A stretch of 64,000 nucleotides of DNA from Sphingobium sp. KCTC 72723 (lineage in GTDB: Bacteria; Pseudomonadota; Alphaproteobacteria; Sphingomonadales; Sphingomonadaceae), in the NCBI RefSeq assembly GCF_014280435.1, contig NZ_CP060388.1:2989501-3053500 (forward strand). Direction: 5' to 3'. The notes beneath the pieces are model-generated. The model saw nothing but the letters and a program-made list of their open reading frames with translations, made no database searches and was not told where the DNA came from. Shown here in pieces: positions 51,706 to 58,725 of this stretch (the stretch's first letter is position 1; every line of letters begins with the position of its first letter). The position numbers and the translations under genes are program-made.

Positions 51706-52871
51706 GCTGCCACTCCTGCCAATTGTTCGCTCAGGGCGCGGTCCATATCCATACGCTCCTGGCAATATTCCTGTGTAAAGACATAGCCCCGGATGGCGCC
51801 ATCGCCGTCGCGGAACAGATATTTCAGGCCCAGCGCGTCGCTTGCGGCTTCCTCCCACATACCCGCCACGCCCAGCGGCGCGGGTAGCAGGACGACCGGG
51901 CAGGCGGTGGTCTTGACCTGCACCGACAATGGCGGAAAGCGAATGTCCGTCGGGGTGCCAAGCGCACTGGGTGCAATCGCGCGCGCGGCGGCCATGATCG
52001 GCGTGACATAGGCAGCCACCCCACTGGGATATTCGGCGCAATCGCCGATCGCGAAAATGTCCGGGTCGCTGGTGCAGCCAGTCTGATCGACGGTGATCCC
52101 GCGTCCCACGTCCAGCCCGGCGTCCTGCGCGAGTTGCACATTGGGGCGCAGGCCAACGGCAGATAGCACCGCTGCCGCCTCGATCACCATGCCATCGTCC
52201 AGTTCGGCGCGGATGCCGCCATCTGCCTTGTGGATCGCCATCACCTTGCGGCCCAGATGCCACTCCACGCCCTTGGCCGACAGCGCATCGCGGATACTGG
52301 CACCCACAGCCGCCGGCACCAATTGCGCCAGCGGATGCCCCAGCATGTCGATCACCACCGGGCGATAGCCCGTCGCCGCGAGATCATTGGCAAATTCGGT
52401 GCCGACCAGCCCGCTGCCCATGATCAGCACGCGCGCGCCGTCGGACAATTTTTCGCGAAAATCGCGATAATGGTCGAGGCTGTTGACGGCCATCGCCCGG
52501 TGCGCCGCGTCGCCGTCGATCGGCGGCCGTATCGGGTCCGCGCCCAATGCCAGCACCAGCCGGTCATAGAAGATCGGCCCGCCGGTGGTCAGCACCGCCT
52601 TGTCCTGCCGGTCGATCGCCTCGACCACCCGCCCGGCGCGCAGGTCCAGCTTCAACTGCGTTGCCATTTTCTCCGCAGCCGTGGTGACCAGCGTATCGGC
52701 CACCTTGCCCTTGGCCAATGCGGTGGACAAAGCGGGCTTGGAATAGAAATGCCCGTCATCCTGCGTCACTAGCGTCAGCCGGGCGTCCGGCGCAAGTTTG
52801 CGCAATTCGCGCAGGACGCCATAGCCGGCCAGACCGCTGCCGATCACTACGATATGCGGGGGGCGCGTCAT
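51702..52871 (-). CDS. FAD-dependent ferredoxin/rubredoxin reductase-like protein
   Basis: About 389 residues with two dinucleotide-binding motifs: VIGSGLAGYGVL at the N-terminus (FAD) and MGSGLVGTEFANDL near residue 150 (NADH), followed by DIFAIGDCAEYP near residue 275, typical of rubredoxin-NAD reductase and glutathione-reductase-fold oxygenase reductases. It probably transfers electrons from NADH to the ferredoxin at 55 kb for the dioxygenase. Tandem in-frame ATGs at 52877 and 52871 are possible; GGGG lies 8 bases before the latter. The SDR start overlaps its stop. Confidence 0.88.
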   Translation of the reverse strand: MTRPPHIVVIGSGLAGYGVLRELRKLAPDARLTLVTQDDGHFYSKPALSTALAKGKVADTLVTTAAEKMATQLKLDLRAGRVVEAIDRQDKAVLTTGGPIFYDRLVLALGADPIRPPIDGDAAHRAMAVNSLDHYRDFREKLSDGARVLIMGSGLVGTEFANDLAATGYRPVVIDMLGHPLAQLVPAAVGASIRDALSAKGVEWHLGRKVMAIHKADGGIRAELDDGMVIEAAAVLSAVGLRPNVQLAQDAGLDVGRGITVDQTGCTSDPDIFAIGDCAEYPSGVAAYVTPIMAAARAIAPSALGTPTDIRFPPLSVQVKTTACPVVLLPAPLGVAGMWEEAASDALGLKYLFRDGDGAIRGYVFTQEYCQERMDMDRALSEQLAGVAA

Positions 52872-52884
52872 TGCCATCACCCCG

Positions 52885-53463
52885 TCAGAGGAAGATCGCG
52901 AAGTTGGACATGCCCAGCGTCGACTGGTCGACGATGATTTCGCGCACGGCCAGCTTGTAGGCGCCATCGACCAGCCGCCACACGTCCCGCCGCTCGGCCG
53001 TGATCGACTCGTTTTCCGGGTTATCGAACCGGCTGCGCTCGACGTACAGATAGCTGACCACTTCATATTCGCCCGCCGTCTCGCACTGTGCAATACGGAC
53101 ATTGGTGACGAAGCGGCGCGTGCGCGACGGTGGATCTTCCGCCCAGGCGCTTTTCGACAGGCGACCCGTGCGCATCAGGATAGACGCATGGTTTTCGTCG
53201 AAATGCTTCATCGTGCGCACGACGTCGCGGTCCTTGTTGGGACCGTTGCGGGTCAGGCGCAGCGGCGCGGTGTAGACCAGATCCTGCTCCAGATAGGCGA
53301 CCCAGTCGTCGAACCGGCGTTCGTCCAATGCCGCCGCTTCGTCATACAGGGTTTCGAGCAGGCGGTTATAGACCTCCGACCCCAACGGCACGCGCTGGGT
53401 GGATACCAGCCCGCGCATGACGCTGGTCTTGTCGATCGCGGCGGTCGCGTAGTTCACGGTCAT
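52885..53463 (-). CDS. Ring-hydroxylating dioxygenase, beta subunit
   Basis: A 192-residue beta subunit with the NTF2 fold, normal length. Seen: ALDERRFDDWVAYLEQDLVYTAPLR near residue 46 and the C-terminal WRLVDGAYKLAVREIIVDQ. It stabilises the alpha3beta3 oxygenase. It lies 26 bases after the alpha gene and 13 bases before the reductase, clearly one operon. Counting it, the window encodes six NTF2-fold proteins. Confidence 0.93.
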   Translation of the reverse strand: MTVNYATAAIDKTSVMRGLVSTQRVPLGSEVYNRLLETLYDEAAALDERRFDDWVAYLEQDLVYTAPLRLTRNGPNKDRDVVRTMKHFDENHASILMRTGRLSKSAWAEDPPSRTRRFVTNVRIAQCETAGEYEVVSYLYVERSRFDNPENESITAERRDVWRLVDGAYKLAVREIIVDQSTLGMSNFAIFL

Positions 53464-53489
53464 GTTGTGATCCTCTCTCTTCGCGTCGC

Positions 53490-54875
53490 TCAGGCTTCGG
53501 CCATCAGGTCATAATAGGCCGACCACCACGCCCATTGCGTGTCGTCCTTGGTAAAGCCGGGATAGAGATCACCCCCGCCGACCCAGCCTTCGGGCCGTTC
53601 ATGACCATGCAGCGCCTGATATTTCAGCGTCATGGTCTTGCTCATATGCCCGCGCGAATTGCGCATGATCTGGGGCCAGGTGTCGGCGTCATCCTGCTCG
53701 ATCGTGCCGGACGTGCCGGTGGACCAGATCGCGTTCTGGAGCATGTCGCGCTTCACATCTTCGGGCGCATCCTTTTCGGCGAAGATGAAGTTGATGAACT
53801 CCACCTTGTCCGGTCCCTTGGGGACATAAGTGTGCAGCGAGAGCGCGCCCGATGCGCCGCCATCCATGCGTGGCGCAAAGATGAAGGCGATCAGGATGTT
53901 GGGGAACATGCCGCCGACCTGCGGGGGGATGGTCGCCAATTGGTTGACCTGCGCTTCCGACAGATTCTTGAACAGCTGCGGGATCATGTCCTTGGTCACG
54001 CCCGGCGGGGTCAGCAGGTTCAGCCGTTCCTCGGTCGTCTTGCCTTCGAAGCTGATGTCGGCAAACATTTTGAACGTCTGCGCCGCTTCCAGGCAACGCA
54101 GCGTATGCCCCTGCGGGACCGAGATATCGACGCCATACATGCCCGGCGCGGTGTCGTAGATCGACTCGGCCGTGCCGCCCATGATGCCGCCTTCCATCAG
54201 CGAACGGTGCAGCGTCAGCGTGTGGAAACCGTCCGAACCGGACTGTTCGCCAGGGATCTTCCAGTTGCATGGCACGATGAAGCGCTGTGGGGGGCCGAGC
54301 ATTTCCAGGCCATTGTCGGTGCGGCAGAATAGCTGGTCGAGATAGAATTTGGCGTCGCCCAGATAATCCTCGAACGACAGATCCTTGCTCCATGTCGCAA
54401 AGATCAGCCCGCCATAGAGATGCACCCGCGCCTTTTTCAGGCCCAGTTCGTCCTTGCTATGCTTGTTGCCGTGCATCTGCTCCTTTTCGATCGGCGCGCC
54501 GATGAAGCTGCCGTCGGAACGGAACGCCCAGCCATGATAGATGCACCGATGCGCGGCGGCGTTGCCCGCTTCGGCCGTGCAGACCTTCATCCCTCGATGC
54601 GGACAGACGTTGAGCATGACATGCACGTCGCCGTCGCGCGCCCGCGACACGATCACATTATCCTCGGCCATGTCGCGCATGACATAGTCGCCCGCCTTGG
54701 GAATTTCCGACTCATGGCCCAGCAACAGCCAGGTCCGCGCGAAGACGCGCTCCATTTCCAGTTCGTACAGTTCCTTGTCGTTCATCACGCGCAGCGACAC
54801 TTCGTTCATGTCGCGGTTGATGAGGTCGTCGAGCGTGGTTCCGTCGCTCAGAGTCAACCCGGCCTTGTGCAGCAT
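53490..54875 (-). CDS. Ring-hydroxylating dioxygenase, alpha subunit (Rieske)
   Basis: A 461-residue catalytic subunit. Rieske ligands Cys91, His93, Cys111, His114 (CPHRGM, CIYHGW); mononuclear iron ligands in GEQSGSDGFHTLTLH (His218, His223). The ATG at 54875 follows GGAG at 6 bases, and the upstream extension codes no family sequence. With beta, FAD reductase and a divergent [3Fe-4S]/[4Fe-4S]-type ferredoxin it makes a three-component dioxygenase. The diterpenoid dioxygenase DitA of Pseudomonas is a known case using such a ferredoxin, so a terpenoid substrate is plausible, not proven. Confidence 0.94.
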   Translation of the reverse strand: MLHKAGLTLSDGTTLDDLINRDMNEVSLRVMNDKELYELEMERVFARTWLLLGHESEIPKAGDYVMRDMAEDNVIVSRARDGDVHVMLNVCPHRGMKVCTAEAGNAAAHRCIYHGWAFRSDGSFIGAPIEKEQMHGNKHSKDELGLKKARVHLYGGLIFATWSKDLSFEDYLGDAKFYLDQLFCRTDNGLEMLGPPQRFIVPCNWKIPGEQSGSDGFHTLTLHRSLMEGGIMGGTAESIYDTAPGMYGVDISVPQGHTLRCLEAAQTFKMFADISFEGKTTEERLNLLTPPGVTKDMIPQLFKNLSEAQVNQLATIPPQVGGMFPNILIAFIFAPRMDGGASGALSLHTYVPKGPDKVEFINFIFAEKDAPEDVKRDMLQNAIWSTGTSGTIEQDDADTWPQIMRNSRGHMSKTMTLKYQALHGHERPEGWVGGGDLYPGFTKDDTQWAWWSAYYDLMAEA

Positions 54876-54918
54876 CTTCCTCTCCTTGGAAAATCCATCG
54901 TGAGTCGCGTTATACATA

Positions 54919-54937
54919 TTGAACTAAATCTGTTCAA
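54919..54937. promoter_or_regulatory. Perfect inverted repeat between dioxygenase and ferredoxin genes
   Basis: TTGAAC-N7-GTTCAA is perfectly symmetric and lies 43 bases from the alpha-subunit start and 30 from the ferredoxin start. It differs from both other operator types in the window. The TetR protein encoded at 50.3 kb is the likely ligand-responsive binder. Confidence 0.55.
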
Positions 54938-54967
54938 GCTGTAATGTTGGTTCATAAGGAGAGGATG

Positions 54968-55174
54968 ATGAGCCAGAAGTTGAAGATCGTAATCGATAAG
55001 GCAGCCTGCTGCGGCTATGGCGTCTGTGCCGAAATATGCCCCGACGTGTACAAGCTGGATGCGAATGGCATTGTCTATGTCGATGACGCCATTGTGCCTG
55101 AAGGCATGGAAGACCTGGCCCGCGAAGGCGCGGAAGCCTGTCCTCAAGCGGCATTGGCAGTGGTCGACGCCTGA
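54968..55174 (+). CDS. Single-cluster [3Fe-4S]/[4Fe-4S] ferredoxin
   Basis: A 68-residue acidic ferredoxin of the type that serves bacterial P450s and some Rieske dioxygenases. Cluster Cys residues: Cys14 and Cys20 in CCGYGVC, Cys24 (AEICPDVY) and Cys58 in ACPQAAL. A Cys at position 24 leaves open whether the cluster is [3Fe-4S] or [4Fe-4S]. AAGGAG lies 6 bases before the ATG at 54968. It diverges from the dioxygenase operon and probably carries electrons from the FAD reductase at 51.7 kb; it could also serve the P450 at 46.6 kb. Confidence 0.9.
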   Translation: MSQKLKIVIDKAACCGYGVCAEICPDVYKLDANGIVYVDDAIVPEGMEDLAREGAEACPQAALAVVDA

Positions 55175-55229
55175 TCGGCTGCTCCTTCTTTCCGGTGCGG
55201 AAAGACTCTGCCCCTTCCGCACCCAATGA

Positions 55230-55247
55230 ACCTGTCCATGGGTAGGT
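55230..55247. promoter_or_regulatory. TetR-type operator candidate before the Old Yellow Enzyme gene
   Basis: ACCTGTCCATGGGTAGGT matches the site at 26211 in 14 of 18 positions and is itself an imperfect palindrome. It lies 64 bases upstream of the OYE start. Confidence 0.55.
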
Positions 55248-55310
55248 CCGTTGACGCTCGCCCCTGTTGCACCAGCGCGGAACAAGCGATCGGTAAGGGA
55301 GAGTGAAATA

Positions 55311-56462
55311 ATGGCTGGCGACAGGGATATGCTTTTCACGCCGTTCGAAGCGGCTGGCCTGCGCCTACGCAATCGCTTCGTCATGGCCCCCATGACCCGT
55401 AATTTCGCGCCCGATGGCATACCGTCCGATGGCGTCGCATCCTATTATGCGCGCCGCGCCGCCGCCGATGTCGGGTTGATCGTGACCGAAGGCATCGGTG
55501 TCGATCATCCCGCTGCGTTGGGGCGTGAATCGATGGGCGGGGGCGCTTCGCCAGTGCTGCATGGTGACGCCGCACTGGCGCGCTGGCGCGACATCGTCGC
55601 GGGCGTTCATGCCGCAGGCGGGATGATCGTGCCGCAACTCTGGCATCAGGGCGTCATCCGCGTGCCGGGTACCGGCTATCATCCGGACGCCCCCTCGGCC
55701 CGGCCATCGGGCATTTGGGGTCCGACCGACAAGGCGATGGTGCCGCCCGATTATCTCGACGCGGTGCGTGATCCTTCCACGCCGCTGACCGACAGCGAAA
55801 TCGGCGACATCATCGCCGCCTTCGCCCGCAGCGCGGCCAACGCTCGCGCCGTCGGCTTCGATGGCATCGCGCTGCATGGCGCGCATGGCTATCTGATCGA
55901 CAGCTTCCTGTGGCAGCACACGAACATGCGGGACGACCGCTGGGGCGGCGGCGCAGCGGCCCGCGCGCTTTTTGCTGCCGAAGTCGTCCGCGCCGTCCGG
56001 GCCGCGACGGCTCCCGATTTCCCGATCATCTTCCGCTTCTCGCAATGGAAATTGCAGGATTACGACGCCCGCAGCGCCCAGACGCCAGACGAGCTGGCCA
56101 CCATGCTTGCGCCCATCGCGGACTCTGGTGTCGATGTCTTCGATGCCAGTACCCGCCTGTTTGCGACTCCCGCATTCGAAGGGTCCGGCATGGGCCTTGC
56201 CGGATGGATCAAGCGGCTGACCGGCAAGCCGGTGATCGCGGTCGGCGGCGTCGGCCTCAGCAAGGATCTGCAATCCTCCTTCGCCCAGCCCACGGTGATG
56301 ACCGACAATCTGGCGCTGGTGGCGGACCGTATGGCGCAGGGCGAGTTCGACCTGATCGCCGTCGGTCGCGCGCTGTTGATGGATGCACAATGGGTCCGAA
56401 AAATGCGCGATGGGGGCGCTCTCGATCCGTTCCGGCTGGAGGCCTACGCCACGCTGGACTAA
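55311..56462 (+). CDS. Old Yellow Enzyme-family NAD(P)H:flavin oxidoreductase
   Basis: A 383-residue FMN TIM-barrel ene-reductase. Seen: LRNRFVMAPMTRN, the FDGIALHGAHGYLIDSFL segment with the substrate-binding His pair, and VGGVGLSKD near residue 303. It typically reduces activated C=C bonds or (in 2,4-dienoyl-CoA reductases) conjugated dienes. The ATG at 55311 has GGGAG 9 bases upstream; the open frame extends upstream without family sequence. It overlaps the stop of the convergent SDR by 4 bases. Closest in layout to the group without a C-terminal FAD domain. Confidence 0.93.
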   Translation: MAGDRDMLFTPFEAAGLRLRNRFVMAPMTRNFAPDGIPSDGVASYYARRAAADVGLIVTEGIGVDHPAALGRESMGGGASPVLHGDAALARWRDIVAGVHAAGGMIVPQLWHQGVIRVPGTGYHPDAPSARPSGIWGPTDKAMVPPDYLDAVRDPSTPLTDSEIGDIIAAFARSAANARAVGFDGIALHGAHGYLIDSFLWQHTNMRDDRWGGGAAARALFAAEVVRAVRAATAPDFPIIFRFSQWKLQDYDARSAQTPDELATMLAPIADSGVDVFDASTRLFATPAFEGSGMGLAGWIKRLTGKPVIAVGGVGLSKDLQSSFAQPTVMTDNLALVADRMAQGEFDLIAVGRALLMDAQWVRKMRDGGALDPFRLEAYATLD

Positions 56463-57184
56463 TGCGAATCGGCGGCGGCATAGACCTGAATCCGCGCCAT
56501 GTTGGTGCGGTCTGACTGCTCCGCCATATAGCGCACGGCATCGGCCACATCGCCCGGCTGCATCGCAGGAATGAAGCTGTCCCAGGCGGGCTGGCCGCGC
56601 GATTTCATATCGTCGAAAATCTCGGTGCTGGTCGTACCCGGCGCGACGATGCCCACCTTGACCCCGCTGCCCGCCAGTTCGACCCGCAGGCAATCGGTGA
56701 ACGCCTCCAACGCGCGCTTCAGCCCCCCATAGACGCCCACGCCCGGCGCGATGATGTTCGCGCCGATGCTCGATATGTTGATGATCTGGCCGGTCCCCGC
56801 CGCCTTCATCGACCGCGCGAACAGCGTGCTGGTCCGCACCACCGCTTCATAATTCAGCGCGATCATCGGGCGTAACTGGTCCAGGTCGAACTGGTCGATC
56901 GGCGCGGCATGGAGGATGCCGGCATTATTGACCATGATGTCCGCCCGACCGAACCGGGCCATGACGGCATCATGCAGCCGTTGCGGGGCAAGCGGGTCGG
57001 CCATGTCGTCGGAGAAGGGCAGGGTGTCCCCGCCAAGTTCCGCCGCCAGCGTAGCCAGCCGATCGGCCCGACGCGCCACGATTACCAGCGTCGCCCCGGC
57101 CCCCGCTAGCGCACGGGCCGTCGCCGCGCCGATCCCCGACGACGCGCCGGTCACGATTGCGATTTTCCCTGCCAGCCTGCTCAT
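56459..57184 (-). CDS. Short-chain dehydrogenase/reductase
   Basis: A 241-residue SDR: VTGASSGIGAATARAL, NNAGILH, Ser in NISSIGA and Tyr/Lys in GVYGGLKRA. The sequence after the catalytic Lys (RVELAGSGVKVGIVAPG) looks like the broad-specificity YdfG-like group. It is downstream of the MDR-type reductase by 21 bases on the same strand, so both may act on one intermediate. Convergent overlap with the OYE gene leaves no terminator. Confidence 0.92.
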   Translation of the reverse strand: MSRLAGKIAIVTGASSGIGAATARALAGAGATLVIVARRADRLATLAAELGGDTLPFSDDMADPLAPQRLHDAVMARFGRADIMVNNAGILHAAPIDQFDLDQLRPMIALNYEAVVRTSTLFARSMKAAGTGQIINISSIGANIIAPGVGVYGGLKRALEAFTDCLRVELAGSGVKVGIVAPGTTSTEIFDDMKSRGQPAWDSFIPAMQPGDVADAVRYMAEQSDRTNMARIQVYAAADSH

Positions 57185-57205
57185 AATGTTACTCCGCTTT
57201 GAGGA

Positions 57206-58207
57206 TCAGACGAGACGTATCAGCCGCTTGCCATCATTTTCGCCGCGATAAAGCCCCGCCAGCGCGTCCGGGCAGGCCTCGATTCCGTCCAATATTTCCT
57301 CCCGCCAAGTCAGGCGGCCTTCGGCGATCCATGCGCGCAATTGCGCCACGGCATCGGCATAGCGGTCCATATGGTCGAAGATCACGAACCCCTCCATCCG
57401 GGCGCGCTTGACCAGCAGATGGCGCTCGACACGCGGTCCCTGCGGCCAGGGCATCCAACAGTCGATCGATGCCGTGCCGCACACGACGACGCGCCCCCGC
57501 ATGGCCAGATGGGGCAGCACCGCATCGCTGATACGCCCCGCCACATTGTCGAAATAAATGTCGATCCCGTGAGGCGCGATCCGCGCCACCGCCGCGCCGA
57601 CATCTTCCCCGCGATAGTCGATCGCACTGTCATAGCCGAATGTTTCGACGCACCGGCGCACCTTGTCCGGGCCACCGGCAATGCCGATCGTGTGGCATCC
57701 CAGAATGCGCGCAATCTGTCCGACTGCCGATCCCACGGATCCGGCGGCGGTGGATACCAACACCGTCTCGCCCGCGCGCGGCTGGCCGATCGACGTCAGC
57801 GCCAGATAGGCGGTAACCCCGTTGATCCCCAATATGCCCAGCGATGCGCGCATCTCCGCCGCGCTGGTTCGCTGCACCACCTGGTCGGTCGAGACGCAGG
57901 CATAGTCCTGCCACCCGAACCATCCCGTCACATCGTCGCCAATCTGATAGGCATCGTCGCCTGACGACACCACCTGTCCAGCGGCCAGCGCCCGCATGAC
58001 CGATCCGATCGCGACGGGCGCGGCATAATTGTCGCTGTCCGCGATCCAGCCGCGCATCGCCGGTTCGACCGACAGATAATGATTGCGAACGAGTATTTCG
58101 CCGGGACCGGGCTGCGCAATGGCTGCTTGCCGGACAGCAAAATGCTCCGCCTGCGCGATGCCGCTCGGTCGTGCGGTCAGTATGACCTGCCGGTTCGTTT
58201 CATCCAT
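57206..58207 (-). CDS. NADP-dependent MDR-family reductase (LTB4DH/curcumin reductase-like)
   Basis: A 333-residue zinc-independent medium-chain reductase. NADP motif GSAVGQIARILGCH near residue 155, with VSTAAGSVGS before it, and DIYFDNVAG near residue 213, all typical of leukotriene B4 12-hydroxydehydrogenase/curcumin reductase proteins. These reduce the C=C bond of enones. The gene overlaps the end of the SnoaL-like gene by 8 bases. An enone from the KstD-like or CrtI-like dehydrogenase would be a suitable substrate type (inference). Confidence 0.92.
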   Translation of the reverse strand: MDETNRQVILTARPSGIAQAEHFAVRQAAIAQPGPGEILVRNHYLSVEPAMRGWIADSDNYAAPVAIGSVMRALAAGQVVSSGDDAYQIGDDVTGWFGWQDYACVSTDQVVQRTSAAEMRASLGILGINGVTAYLALTSIGQPRAGETVLVSTAAGSVGSAVGQIARILGCHTIGIAGGPDKVRRCVETFGYDSAIDYRGEDVGAAVARIAPHGIDIYFDNVAGRISDAVLPHLAMRGRVVVCGTASIDCWMPWPQGPRVERHLLVKRARMEGFVIFDHMDRYADAVAQLRAWIAEGRLTWREEILDGIEACPDALAGLYRGENDGKRLIRLV

Positions 58208-58640
58208 CCAGCCCAGCCTTCACCATCGTGAATTTTCGCCGCGATATGCGCCACCCGTCCGCCGTGCGGATCAGGCAATCGTCATAATAGCCAGTGGCGC
58301 GGTGTGTGACACCCTGAACCTGATCGGTCAGCATGGCGTCGACATAGCTGCGCGCGACGATTTCATCATTGCGATTTTCCACGACGATATTGGTGATCCG
58401 GTGGAGCGTTTCGCCCATATGGCGGTGCGCGCGTTCCATATATTCGGTGATATCGCGCTGCCCGCGCCAATGGCCAAAACTGCCATAGTCGGCCTCGCAA
58501 TCCTGCGCGAAGCAGGTGCGGAACAATGGCCAGTCGCGCGTGTCGATCCCCGTCGCATAGCGCAGCAGCAGATGATGGATCGCGCGCTCATCCTCTGCGC
58601 CAAGCGGCGCTCTGCGCGTCAGGCTGCCATGTGCCGCCAT
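58200..58640 (-). CDS. SnoaL-like (NTF2-fold) protein
   Basis: A 146-residue protein: AIHHLLLRYATGIDTRDWPLF near residue 20 and the C-terminal YYDDCLIRTADGWRISRRKF, the pattern of SnoaL_4/bile-acid-dehydratase-like proteins. It shares the ending RTADGWRIS with the protein at 61.1 kb. First gene of a minus-strand operon with the MDR reductase and an SDR. The operator candidate at 58693 lies 53 bases upstream. No experimental function can be inferred beyond possible dehydratase or isomerase. Confidence 0.85.
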   Translation of the reverse strand: MAAHGSLTRRAPLGAEDERAIHHLLLRYATGIDTRDWPLFRTCFAQDCEADYGSFGHWRGQRDITEYMERAHRHMGETLHRITNIVVENRNDEIVARSYVDAMLTDQVQGVTHRATGYYDDCLIRTADGWRISRRKFTMVKAGLDG

Positions 58641-58692
58641 ATTCGTCCTCCCTCATGTCCTGATGGAGCATAAGCAAGGAAGCGCCGATCTT

Positions 58693-58710
58693 GCCCGTCG
58701 AAGGATAGGA
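58693..58710. promoter_or_regulatory. TetR-type operator candidate before the SnoaL/MDR/SDR operon
   Basis: GCCCGTCGAAGGATAGGA matches the recurring palindrome at about 12 of 18 positions, with half-sites CCCGTCG and GGATAGG. It lies between the PQQ dehydrogenase stop and the SnoaL-like gene start. Confidence 0.4.
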
Positions 58711-58725
58711 TCGGCGCATATCCGG

